DNA from: an uncultured Corynebacterium sp.
GTDB taxonomy: Bacteria > Actinomycetota > Actinomycetes > Mycobacteriales > Mycobacteriaceae
Assembly (NCBI RefSeq): GCF_946222835.1
Contig: NZ_CAMIHD010000005.1
Span: 68,944 to 132,943, forward strand
Reading direction: 5' to 3'
Length of the DNA: 64,000 nt
Position 1 is the stretch's first letter, and each line of letters opens with the position of its first letter. The notes under the pieces are model-generated. The model was not told where the DNA came from. It was given only the letters and a program-made list of their open reading frames with translations, and made no database searches. The position numbers were made by a program, and so were the translations under genes. Of the stretch, positions 32,853-40,840 are shown in pieces.

Positions 32853-33896
32853 TTAGGTTAACTGTGGCTCTTGCACATCCAGCTGGGTATCGGTGCCAAC
32901 GCCGAGGCCAGAAGGCTGGGCTCCTTCATGAATAAGCTGCGCGCCGATGGCCGCAATCATCACGCCATTGTCGGTACACAGGGAAAAGCGCGGCACGCGC
33001 AGCTCGACCCCAGCGGCAGCACAGCGCTCGGCGGCCAACTCGCGCAGGCGGAAATTTGCGGCCACCCCTCCTCCCAGCAGCAGGACGCGGGCGCCAGTAT
33101 CTGCGCAGGCGCGGACGGCCTTGGCAGTCAGAACATCGGCCACGGCTTCCTGGAAGCTAGCGCAGACGTCTTCCACAATGATGGTCTCCCCTGCCTTTTC
33201 GGCACGCTCGACATAGCGAGCCACGGAGGTCTTCAGCCCCGAGAAGGAGAAGTCGTGGCGGTGCGGGCCGCGCAGGTCTTCGGCGCGGGACATACCGCGT
33301 GGAAAATCGATGACGGCTTTACCGCGCGCGGCGAGCTTATCAATCACCGGGCCACCCGGGTAGCCGAGGCCAAGCAGGCGGGAGACTTTGTCGTAGGCTT
33401 CACCGGCGGCGTCATCAAGCGTGGAACCCAACTCGCGCATAGGCTTGCCGACGGCCTCTACCTCCAACAGCTGCGTATGCCCACCCGAGACCAAAAGGGC
33501 CACCGAGTGCGGCAGCTCTTCGCCTTCCAGGTTGGCCACGGCAACGTGGCCGCCAAGGTGGTTCACGCCGTAGAAAGGCACGCCCCAGGCTGCGGCATAG
33601 GTCTTAGCAGCCGAGGCCCCCACCAGCAGCGCGCCGGCCAGTCCGGGCCCCACGGTGGCGGCGATGGCATCTGGCTTGGCAATGCCCGCCTCATTAAGCG
33701 CCGCATGCATCACTTGCGGCATGGCCTCAAGGTGGGCGCGGGAGGCGATTTCCGGAACGACGCCGCCGAAACGGGCGTGCTGTTCCATGGAGGAGGCGAC
33801 GGCATTTGCGAGGATCTCCATGTGACCATCCTCGCTAAGCTCGACGATGCCCACGCCGGTTTCATCGCAGGAGGACTCGATGCCCATGATCTTCAT
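32853..33896 (-). CDS. tsaD: tRNA N6-adenosine threonylcarbamoyltransferase
   Basis: A 347-residue ASKHA-fold enzyme. With TsaB and TsaE it transfers threonylcarbamoyl from TC-AMP to A37 of ANN-decoding tRNAs. Motifs: MGIESSCDETGVGIVE at the N-terminus, the metal-binding HARFGGVVPEIASRAHLE, GVNHLGGHVAVANLE, ALLVSGGHTQLLEV and LLGGGVAANFRLRELA. Full length. The gene is the last of a tsaB-rimI-tsaD run, 19 bases after rimI. Confidence 0.96.
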   Translation of the reverse strand: MKIMGIESSCDETGVGIVELSEDGHMEILANAVASSMEQHARFGGVVPEIASRAHLEAMPQVMHAALNEAGIAKPDAIAATVGPGLAGALLVGASAAKTYAAAWGVPFYGVNHLGGHVAVANLEGEELPHSVALLVSGGHTQLLEVEAVGKPMRELGSTLDDAAGEAYDKVSRLLGLGYPGGPVIDKLAARGKAVIDFPRGMSRAEDLRGPHRHDFSFSGLKTSVARYVERAEKAGETIIVEDVCASFQEAVADVLTAKAVRACADTGARVLLLGGGVAANFRLRELAAERCAAAGVELRVPRFSLCTDNGVMIAAIGAQLIHEGAQPSGLGVGTDTQLDVQEPQLT

Positions 33897-33915
33897 GACT
33901 GCTCCTTAAGTTTCT

Positions 33916-34395
33916 TTAACGCTCGGACTGGCGCGGGCGCACCATCACGTGCGCATCTGCTCCGGAAGGTTGGTAATAATTCTTACGGATCCCCTGCTTG
34001 GCAAAGGCATAACGCTCATAGAGGCCGATAGCAGGTTCATTGCCCACGCGCACTTCGAGGAAGACTGGGGCATTCTTAAGATCCGCAATATGGCAGATAT
34101 TGTCCATCATCATGCGCGCCAAGCCGCGACGCTGCGCGGCGGGGTCAACACCGATGGTATGGATTTCAAATTCCGGGTCCGCGGCCGGGCCCATCATGCC
34201 GATGCCCGCATAGCCGAATAGCATCGCGGGTTCCAGCGGCTCAAGCGCGCCTTCTACCCCGAAATAAAAGTTGAAGGGCTGGGCCATTTCTTTCTGGAAG
34301 ACTCCGCTAGACCATGGGGTCTCGCCGGGGAAAAGGACTTCTTCTAACTCCGCGCACCGAGGCGCGTCAGCCGGGGTCAACTCGCGCAGCTTCAC
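33916..34395 (-). CDS. rimI: Ribosomal protein S18-alanine N-acetyltransferase (GNAT)
   Basis: A 159-residue GNAT acetyltransferase. The acetyl-CoA site is IHTIGVDPAAQRRGLARMMM, followed by FLEVRVGNEPAIGLYERYAFAKQGIRKNYYQ. The place between tsaB and tsaD is the standard actinobacterial arrangement for RimI. The GTG start at 34395 overlaps the tsaB stop by GTGA. Substrate assignment follows the family; some RimI homologues act on other N-termini. Confidence 0.9.
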   Translation of the reverse strand: MKLRELTPADAPRCAELEEVLFPGETPWSSGVFQKEMAQPFNFYFGVEGALEPLEPAMLFGYAGIGMMGPAADPEFEIHTIGVDPAAQRRGLARMMMDNICHIADLKNAPVFLEVRVGNEPAIGLYERYAFAKQGIRKNYYQPSGADAHVMVRPRQSER

Positions 34396-35099
34396 AGTTC
34401 AACCTTGGGGATGGCGGCCGACAGCTGCTGCTGCTTTGGCGGGACCGCATCCGGGCGGCGTAGGTACAGCGGAACGACGGGGGCCGGTTCTGCATTGAGG
34501 TCAGCTACAGCAACTAGGGCTGCTGCGGTGGGATGGGCGGCACGGTGCGGCAGCATGGTCAGCTTCTCTGGTAGCTGTGTGGCGAGACGCTCGGGGATGA
34601 TGACCTCGGCGGAAGAGGTGAGTTCCACCTCAATTTCTGCCGGTTTATTTACCTCGGGGCCACAAATGCGCTGCACACCGGAGTCGGTGGCGCGGTAGGT
34701 CGCCCAATAGATCTCTTTGCGGCGTGCATCGGTAGCCACGAAGGCGGTGGCCTCACTGCCCGCGTCTGCAGGGTTGGCGTGGAGGCCGGCAGCATGAGCG
34801 ATTGCATCGTGGGTACATACGCCGTGGAGGGGAATGGAGAGGGCGTCGGCAAGCGCGGAGGCAGTCGCCATACCCACGCGCAGGCCGGTAAACGGGCCTG
34901 GACCTATGCCGGTGACTACCGCATCGAGATCGGAATACTCCATTCCTGCCTCCGCGAGGACATCGGCGATGGTAGGGATAAGCAGCTCATTGTGCGCACG
35001 AGTATCTTCGAGCACGCGCTGGGTAGTCTGCCCAGTGGCGGTATCCACTACCCCGGCCACCAGCGCGGTGGTAGCCGTGTCGATCGCGAGGACGCGCAT
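34392..35099 (-). CDS. tsaB: tRNA threonylcarbamoyladenosine biosynthesis protein TsaB
   Basis: A 235-residue inactive ASKHA paralogue that scaffolds TsaD and TsaE. N-terminal MRVLAIDTATTALVAGVVD and VVTGIGPGPFTGLRVGMATASALADALSIPLHGV are diagnostic. ATG at 35099 overlaps the stop of the upstream membrane-protein gene (TAATG). An exact copy of the dispersed 14-mer lies within it at 34842 and encodes LADA. Confidence 0.94.
   Translation of the reverse strand: MRVLAIDTATTALVAGVVDTATGQTTQRVLEDTRAHNELLIPTIADVLAEAGMEYSDLDAVVTGIGPGPFTGLRVGMATASALADALSIPLHGVCTHDAIAHAAGLHANPADAGSEATAFVATDARRKEIYWATYRATDSGVQRICGPEVNKPAEIEVELTSSAEVIIPERLATQLPEKLTMLPHRAAHPTAAALVAVADLNAEPAPVVPLYLRRPDAVPPKQQQLSAAIPKVEL
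34842..34855 (+). repeat. Dispersed 14-mer GGCGTCGGCAAGCG, exact copy
   Basis: Exact copy inside tsaB. The minus strand encodes ALADAL here. Confidence 0.5.
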
Positions 35100-35608
35100 T
35101 AGGCGACCATCTTCCACGTGCCATCCTCGCGCTGGAAGCCCAGCGGCTGGGTGCCCTGAACCATGGGCACGCCGCCATCGAGGCTCTGCCCCTGCTGCTC
35201 CATGGCCTTGACCTGCATGTCAATCATCTCGCACACCTCAACCTTCTCCGGATCCAGCTCTTCGATGAAAGGCTCAGTGCTCTGGGAGATGGCAACCGCG
35301 TAGCTCTTGCCTTCAGGGACCTTGCCATCTTTAAAGGTGATGTCCTTGGTATCGATCTGTGCCTCTTCGACCTTATCTTCCTGCATGCCCGGGCAGATGA
35401 AGCCAATGGCGGGGTACTCCTCGCCATAGACATCGGTAGGCATAACGGTCATGACCTCCAAGTTATTCGGCGCTTTAGACAGCGTGGAGGTGAGGTTTCC
35501 CTCCAAGTGGTCTTCCTCGCGCAGCGTAGAAGAAGCAAGGAGGACCATCATGACAACGATAAAGATGGCGATGATGGCGGCGGTAAGGTTGCGAGCGAAT
35601 TTAGTCAT
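35099..35608 (-). CDS. Membrane-anchored extracytoplasmic protein of unknown function
   Basis: A 169-residue protein with one N-terminal helix (residues 8-27, AAIIAIFIVVMMVLLAS) and an acidic exported domain containing two cysteines (GFICPGMQ and EVCEMID). Its sequence near the C-terminus (VQGTQPLGFQREDGTWKMVA) looks like a folded beta domain. No family recognised. It is translationally coupled to tsaB by a TAATG overlap, so it is made with the t6A enzymes, although a functional link is not obvious. Confidence 0.7.
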   Translation of the reverse strand: MTKFARNLTAAIIAIFIVVMMVLLASSTLREEDHLEGNLTSTLSKAPNNLEVMTVMPTDVYGEEYPAIGFICPGMQEDKVEEAQIDTKDITFKDGKVPEGKSYAVAISQSTEPFIEELDPEKVEVCEMIDMQVKAMEQQGQSLDGGVPMVQGTQPLGFQREDGTWKMVA

Positions 35609-35699
35609 GGGGTGAGTAAAGCTCCTTGAAAAATTTAAACTTTCAGGCGGGCGGCGGTAATTCTGGCAACCGATGCTACCTGGTTAACCGCAACACAAA

Positions 35700-35745
35700 A
35701 CCCACAGGGTTATGCCTGCCAGTGTAGGCGGGCGACCCTGCGGGT
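35700..35745 (-). terminator. Terminator of the SucE-like transporter gene
   Basis: A long hairpin: ACCCGCAGGGT (35745-35735) pairs with ACCCTGTGGGT (35710-35700) with one mismatch, and inner GCCCGCC/GGCAGGC arms extend it. On the minus strand it is followed by TTTTGTGTT. It separates the transporter gene from the following membrane protein gene. Confidence 0.8.
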
Positions 35746-35770
35746 GAGTAATTAACGCGGAGTATTGGCG

Positions 35771-37360
35771 CTATAGCAACAGCAGGAGCAATACCTGCGA
35801 GGCAATAATCTTGCCGATAATCGTGGTGGGATACACCGTAGCCCAGCCACGACCGGCCAGCTCAGTGCCGGTTTGGTCACGAATATAGGCAAAGACTGCC
35901 GGGTTGGTGGTCATACCAGCTGCACAGCCCATGGCTTCGTCCCACTTCAGCTTCAGCACCAGCATGCCAATAACGCCGATGAGAATGGCGGAGGTCAAGG
36001 TAATAACGAGACCCACGCCCATGATGGTCAGCGAGGACGGATCCGTTAGGGCATCGCGGAAGGAAGCGCCGGCCGAGGTGCCCACGCCGGCGAGGAACAG
36101 GGTAAGGCCCATATTGGACAAGGTCTCACGAGTCTGGAATGGCATCTGCCAGTTCAGCCGGCCGGTGCGGTTGAGGTAGCCCAATAGCAGGCCGACAACC
36201 ACGGGGCCGCCACCGAAGCCCAGCTGCAGGGTGGAACCGCCTGGCATCGGAATCGGGATGAGGCCAAGCAACATGCCCAGCATCAGGCCGATAGCCATGG
36301 ACAGCAGATCCGCATTGCCCAAAGCAGCTTCAGAGTCACCGAGATACTTGCGCACGTATGACAGTCGGCTCGGGCTGGTCACCACGCGTACACGATCCGA
36401 ATAGTTAAGCACAGTATCTGGATGCGGGACGATATCTTTATCACCCTTGCGGACACGAGCGATAATAAAGCCGTGGTCAAGAGCCTTGATCTCGCGGACG
36501 GATTTACCAGCAATATCCGGGTTGGACACGGTAATGCGGGCGTATTTCAAACCGGCATCCTCGGTCAACTCCACTGGGTGTTCCTCACCCAAGACCTCGA
36601 TGGCCTTATCGACGGCCTCTTCAGAGCCGTTAAGCAGATAAGCTTCACCCTCACACAGCGGCATTTCCGGAACAGCCAGGCGGTGGCGCTCTTCGTCAGA
36701 AACGATACGAGTAGCAACGACAGTCTGGCCGGTAACGCGATAGATATGACCGGCGGTGTCATTAAAGTTCTTGGTCAAGCGTACGCCCTTGGCCACGAGC
36801 TCAGCGGGAATCATGCCCTCTGCGCGGGCATCTTCTTCATGGTTGACCTTGAGCACCTTAGCGCCGATGGCGGCAACGAGAATAGCGCCGATAACCGCAC
36901 CCGGGTAGGCCAAGGAGTATCCGACAACCGGAGTGGAATCGCCCACCATTTCCACCACGGCGGCCATACCTGGCGTGGAGGAGAGCGAACCGGCAAACAT
37001 GCCGGTGGCTTCTGGCGCGCTCAGGCCAAAGGCACGGATGAGGCCATAGCCTACCGCGACCAAGATAGCCAGCATGCCCAACATAAATACGGTGAGCTTC
37101 CAGCCGCGGGTCTTGAACTCGCGGACGAAGGAGGGCCCGAAGCTTAGGCCAATGGCATAAACGAAAATCGCTAAACCAAATTGATAGACCAAAGGCGGAA
37201 TCTGGATATCAGGATTGGCGGTAGATAGACCCAAAGCTACGAACATCGCAGCCGCGGCACCGAGGGAGATGCCGAAGATCTTGATCTTGCCAATCGCTAG
37301 ACCCACCGCCATGATGACGAAGAGAGATAGCAAAGGACTAGAGGCGAGAAAATTCAACAC
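35771..37360 (-). CDS. AspT/SucE family anion exchanger with TrkA-C (RCK) domains
   Basis: A 529-residue transporter with five N-terminal helices (to about residue 170), two cytosolic TrkA-C-like domains (about 200-365: GHIYRVTGQTVVATRIVSDEERHR and YARITVSNPDIAGKSVREIKAL), and five more C-terminal helices beginning DLLSMAIGLMLGMLLGLIPIPMPGGSTLQLGFGGGPVVVGLLLG. This is the architecture of the aspartate:alanine exchanger family, including the succinate exporter SucE of C. glutamicum. Substrate is not fixed by sequence. GTG start at 37360. It has its own terminator and a TATAAC -10 upstream, so it is a separate unit placed inside the t6A gene cluster. Confidence 0.86.
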   Translation of the reverse strand: MLNFLASSPLLSLFVIMAVGLAIGKIKIFGISLGAAAAMFVALGLSTANPDIQIPPLVYQFGLAIFVYAIGLSFGPSFVREFKTRGWKLTVFMLGMLAILVAVGYGLIRAFGLSAPEATGMFAGSLSSTPGMAAVVEMVGDSTPVVGYSLAYPGAVIGAILVAAIGAKVLKVNHEEDARAEGMIPAELVAKGVRLTKNFNDTAGHIYRVTGQTVVATRIVSDEERHRLAVPEMPLCEGEAYLLNGSEEAVDKAIEVLGEEHPVELTEDAGLKYARITVSNPDIAGKSVREIKALDHGFIIARVRKGDKDIVPHPDTVLNYSDRVRVVTSPSRLSYVRKYLGDSEAALGNADLLSMAIGLMLGMLLGLIPIPMPGGSTLQLGFGGGPVVVGLLLGYLNRTGRLNWQMPFQTRETLSNMGLTLFLAGVGTSAGASFRDALTDPSSLTIMGVGLVITLTSAILIGVIGMLVLKLKWDEAMGCAAGMTTNPAVFAYIRDQTGTELAGRGWATVYPTTIIGKIIASQVLLLLLL

Positions 37361-37449
37361 CTCAATAGAATTACGTACTGGTTATACCCGCGGCAAGTTC
37401 TCCGTCTAGGATATTCATCACTTATCCGCCCTTAAGGTGGGCATATGTG

Positions 37450-37950
37450 CTATAGACCTCCCCGCCACGACCATGTGAAGCGGCGAACATCCTCGTCCGC
37501 GCCCGCATATTCCGCCGGCTCGCGATCGATGCTGATAAACAGGTAACGTTCCGCAATCTGCTCTACCAGTCCCCCGCCCCATTCGGCGATGACCACGGCG
37601 TCTTCTAGCTCCGTGTCCAAGTCCAAGGCATCGAGCTCCCCTAGCGGATCCCCGGAATTAGCGCCGCCTTCATCAAGCAGGCGGTAAGCATCAACATGAA
37701 CGAGGTCCGGACCACCTACGGTTGAGCGGTGCACGCGGGCAATCACGAAGGTCGGCGAGGTTACCCGCCCCTTGACCTGCATGCCCTTGGCGACGCCCTG
37801 CGTTAGCGTCGTCTTTCCAGCCCCCAACGGCCCGTCCAGGATCACCACATCGCCAGCTTCAAGGGCCGCGCCCAGCTCTTCGCCGAAGGCATAGGTTTCT
37901 TCCACCGTGGATAGGTCACGGCTGCCGGATTCCGGGAAGCTACTGCGCAT
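37450..37950 (-). CDS. tsaE: tRNA threonylcarbamoyladenosine biosynthesis ATPase TsaE
   Basis: A 166-residue P-loop ATPase that drives the TsaBD complex through catalytic cycles. Walker A is DGPLGAGKTTLTQGVAKGM, followed by VKGRVTSPTFVIARVH and LVHVDAYRL. The C-terminal VVIAEWGGGLVEQIAERYLFI is standard. ATG at 37950 lies inside the end of alr, preceded by AGGAGA, so the two genes overlap by 11 bases. Confidence 0.94.
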   Translation of the reverse strand: MRSSFPESGSRDLSTVEETYAFGEELGAALEAGDVVILDGPLGAGKTTLTQGVAKGMQVKGRVTSPTFVIARVHRSTVGGPDLVHVDAYRLLDEGGANSGDPLGELDALDLDTELEDAVVIAEWGGGLVEQIAERYLFISIDREPAEYAGADEDVRRFTWSWRGGL

Positions 37951-39037
37951 CTTCTTCTCCTATGTATTCGCGTTCGGTGCGGCCATCGGGCAAGCACACC
38001 ACCTCGTAGTTGATGGTTCCTGCCGCCGCAGCGAGATCCGTAGCCGATACTCCCCCGTTGCCAAAAATCACGGCATCTTGTCCCGTGTCCACACCATGGG
38101 GGTTTTCGCCCAAGTCCACCACAATCTGATCCATACAGATTCGGCCTACCTGTGGATACAGGTGCCCGCCAATGCCCACGTGCAGATCGCCTTGATAACC
38201 ACGCGGCAGGCCATCGGCATAACCACAATCCACGGTGGCTAAAAATCCCGGCTTATCCGCCTTCCAGGTCAGTCCATAGCAGGTACCTTCCCCTGGTTGA
38301 ATGGGCTTTACGTTAAAGATCTGCCCGGACCAGGTCATGGCTGGGCGCAGACCATGCTCGCGGCCGTCAATAGGCTCCAAACCATAGCAGGCGGCGCCTA
38401 CACGTACCTGCTCAAAATAGGAGGAAGGACGCGTCAGCACAGCTGGTGAATTGGCCAGGTGATTGACTGGGCACTCCAGCCCAATCTCGCGCGCGAGCCG
38501 CAGGGCCTTGCGGAACGCCTCCTCTTGGGCGTCGTTGTGTGGATTATCCGGCTCATCAGCACAGGCAAAGTGCGACATAAGGCCGAGGACCTTGATATGT
38601 GGGGCGTCACGCAGCACCTTGAAAGTGTCCGCCCAATCCTCTTCATCCACGCCAGAACGGTGCATGCCGGTTTCTACCTTGACATATACCTCAGCAGGAA
38701 AATCGGCTTTAACTAGCTTATGTGCCTGTTCAAGAGAGTTAACTGCTACTTCAATGCCGCAGGCAAGTGCCTCTTCGAGAATTTCCTCCGTCTGCCAAAT
38801 CCACGCCACGATGGGTGCCTCCACACCCGCGCGGCGCAAATCCACCGCCTCCCGCAGAGTGGCCACTCCAAAGCTATCCGCACCTGCGCGCGCCATTACC
38901 GGCACGACTTTGGCCGCGCCGTGGCCATAGGCATCGGCCTTGACCACGCACATGAGCTTGACCTCAGGCCCTACCTTTTCCTTGATGAGGCGGACGTTGT
39001 GCGCGATGGCGGAGAGATCAATGGTGGTTTTCAGCAT
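37940..39037 (-). CDS. alr: Alanine racemase
   Basis: A 365-residue fold-type III PLP enzyme that makes D-alanine for peptidoglycan. The PLP lysine is in CVVKADAYGHGAAKVV. The catalytic Tyr is in the C-terminal beta domain (GEGTCYGLTWKADKPGFLATVDCGYADGLPRG), with GRICMDQIVVDLGE following. RVGAACYGLEP is the barrel phosphate loop. I chose the ATG at 39037 (MLKTTIDLSAIAHN); an ATG at 39046 is equally possible and longer frames lack support. Coupled to tsaE. Confidence 0.95.
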   Translation of the reverse strand: MLKTTIDLSAIAHNVRLIKEKVGPEVKLMCVVKADAYGHGAAKVVPVMARAGADSFGVATLREAVDLRRAGVEAPIVAWIWQTEEILEEALACGIEVAVNSLEQAHKLVKADFPAEVYVKVETGMHRSGVDEEDWADTFKVLRDAPHIKVLGLMSHFACADEPDNPHNDAQEEAFRKALRLAREIGLECPVNHLANSPAVLTRPSSYFEQVRVGAACYGLEPIDGREHGLRPAMTWSGQIFNVKPIQPGEGTCYGLTWKADKPGFLATVDCGYADGLPRGYQGDLHVGIGGHLYPQVGRICMDQIVVDLGENPHGVDTGQDAVIFGNGGVSATDLAAAAGTINYEVVCLPDGRTEREYIGEEDAQ

Positions 39038-39125
39038 GTCCACCATTGTGCCACTGCTCACCCTTTTGCTGAATTCGGGCGGGTAGGGGCGCATTCACCC
39101 GCGATAGCTCGACCTAGGAGTCAGC

Positions 39126-40649
39126 TCATCCAATGTCCTCTATGGAAACTTGCCTCGTGAGTTTTATCCGCGAGCAGAAATCTTCATCATGGCTCACCAC
39201 CAGCAATGCGCCCCGATATTTTTTCAATACCGAGACCAGCCAATCAACAGTTGAAATATCAATGTTGTTGGTCGGCTCATCGAGCATTAGCAATTGCGGC
39301 GCCGGATCCGCCAAAAGCACTCTGGCGAATTCCGCCCTAAACCTTTCGCCTCCCGAAAGGGTCCTTGTCAACGCATGAACCGAGTCAGATTGAAACAACA
39401 ACTGAGCAAGCTGATCGCGGATGAACTGCGGCTCCTCTTGTGGATTCGCGTTGGTAACCACGTCCCACACGCTGAGAGAATGGTCTAACTCAATTCGTTG
39501 ACGTAAGTACCCTGAGTTGTCGATAACGTAGCCTGCTTCACCGGAGTTAATTCGGTTTAGGAGCGTGGTCTTTCCACTTCCATTTGGTCCTGACAAGCGC
39601 ACGCGTTCTGGGCCAACAATCGATAACCCGGGAACTGAAATAACCCGCTTTCCTTCTGGCAGCTCAGTTCGTGGCAGCTCGATATACACCGAGTCATCAT
39701 CACGTATATTTCGCTCTGCTCGAACTATAGAGCGTTGGGCTGCTTCGACTGAGCCCGAATGCAGCCGCGCTCTGCGCGATGCCGTCTTTTCGGCGCGCTG
39801 TTTATCAAGCTTCATCGTCATGCCAGGTTTGCGCTTCGACTCTGCGAACTTCCTTCCTCGGCGCGCATCACGCGCAATCCGTGTTTGCATTGCTTGTTGT
39901 TCGCGGAGTTGCTGCTTATAAGTCGCTTTGGCGGTGGATACTGCCTTTTGAGCAGCTTGCTGTTCTGCATCAATTGAGGCAAGGTAATCGGAATAATTTC
40001 CTTGGAAGAAGCGTAGGTTCCCATCCCTTAACTCCGCTACCTCAGAAACTACATCCAACAGGTCTTTGTCATGGCTTACCACTAACACCGGCGCCGCGGC
40101 ATTTACCAACATATCTTTCAGATATTTCTTTGCAGTTCCATCGAGGTTATTGGTCGGTTCATCGAGGATAATGAAATCTGGCTCGGACAAAAACACCGCC
40201 ACCAAAGCGACGCGGACCGCTTCCCCTCCAGAGAGGCTCTCGATAGGGCGGTCCAACGGGATATCCAATCCAGCGGCAGAAAGGGCAGCGGTAATGCACT
40301 CACCGACGTCCCATTGCTCCCCAATTAACTCATAGAGTTCAGGGTCATACTCACCAGCTTCGACTGCGGAAATCGCCGCGAGCACCTGGGTTACACCGAA
40401 GATGTCTGCTACTACGTCATCTCTATTCCAAGCAAGGTCTTGTGGCAGGTAAGCTACCGATTCCGGCTTTTCCACCGTTCCGGCCGTAGGCAAGATATTT
40501 CCAAGGATGACGTCTAATAGAGTTGTCTTCCCTGCACCATTATCCCCAATTAGTGCAGTTAAAGGGCCAGAAAAGGCACCGTTTAGGCCACTGAAGCAGG
40601 TTGTGCCATCGGGCCATACTAGAGAAAGGTCGTTCAATAAAATAGGCAT
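39126..40649 (-). CDS. ABC-F family ATPase (ribosome-associated, possible antibiotic-resistance factor)
   Basis: A 507-residue soluble protein with two ABC domains and no membrane helices. First: Walker A IGDNGAGKTTLL, signature SLSGGEAVRVAL, Walker B FIILDEPTNNLD. Second: LSGPNGSGKTTLL, TLSGGERFRAEF, QLLMLDEPTNNID. The linker (about residues 225-300) is a charged helical pair (AEQQAAQKAVSTAKATYKQQLREQQ) that enters the ribosomal E site in this family. The gene looks more A/T-rich than its neighbours and may be acquired. Upstream are an 8-codon leader ORF and a hairpin, an arrangement typical of ribosome-protection ABC-F genes induced by antibiotics. Confidence 0.88.
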   Translation of the reverse strand: MPILLNDLSLVWPDGTTCFSGLNGAFSGPLTALIGDNGAGKTTLLDVILGNILPTAGTVEKPESVAYLPQDLAWNRDDVVADIFGVTQVLAAISAVEAGEYDPELYELIGEQWDVGECITAALSAAGLDIPLDRPIESLSGGEAVRVALVAVFLSEPDFIILDEPTNNLDGTAKKYLKDMLVNAAAPVLVVSHDKDLLDVVSEVAELRDGNLRFFQGNYSDYLASIDAEQQAAQKAVSTAKATYKQQLREQQAMQTRIARDARRGRKFAESKRKPGMTMKLDKQRAEKTASRRARLHSGSVEAAQRSIVRAERNIRDDDSVYIELPRTELPEGKRVISVPGLSIVGPERVRLSGPNGSGKTTLLNRINSGEAGYVIDNSGYLRQRIELDHSLSVWDVVTNANPQEEPQFIRDQLAQLLFQSDSVHALTRTLSGGERFRAEFARVLLADPAPQLLMLDEPTNNIDISTVDWLVSVLKKYRGALLVVSHDEDFCSRIKLTRQVSIEDIG

Positions 40650-40671
40650 GCTTAAATCCGTTCTTCCTTTG

Positions 40672-40690
40672 GTGTTTTAGGCGAAAACAC
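40672..40690 (-). promoter_or_regulatory. Leader hairpin before the ABC-F gene (candidate attenuator)
   Basis: GTGTTTT (40690-40684 on the minus strand), loop CGCCT, AAAACAC: a perfect 7-bp stem. It covers the last codons and stop of the leader ORF at 40677-40703 and ends one base before the AAAGGAAG ribosome site (40670-40663) of the ABC-F gene. Stalling or translation of the leader would decide whether it forms. Confidence 0.6.
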
Positions 40691-40703
40691 GACGGATGAG
40701 CAC
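40677..40703 (-). CDS. Leader peptide MLIRRVFA upstream of the ABC-F gene
   Basis: Eight codons from a GTG at 40703 to TAA at 40677, preceded at six bases by GAAAGGAG (40717-40710), the best ribosome-binding site in the region. The sequence is MLIRRVFA. The start of the ABC-F gene lies 28 bases after its stop. Its codons overlap the hairpin at 40672-40690, so a translating or drug-stalled ribosome would change the RNA fold. Expression of the peptide is inferred only. Confidence 0.5.
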   Translation of the reverse strand: MLIRRVFA

Positions 40704-40774
40704 TGCCTACTCCTTTCACCGACAACAATTGCTCTCAAAAGCATAACAGCTTCAAGCTGCAAAGAAATGCCAAA

Positions 40775-40816
40775 GCCCCCTTTCCTACCACGCATGAAAC
40801 GCAGCAGGTAAGGGGC
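40775..40816 (-). terminator. glmS terminator
   Basis: On the minus strand GCCCCTTACC (40816-40807) pairs with GGTAGGAAAGGGGGC (40789-40775) with small bulges, then TTTGGCATTT follows. It lies 25 bases after the glmS stop. Confidence 0.6.
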
Positions 40817-40840
40817 CTAACGGCGGACGCTTGGGGTGGA

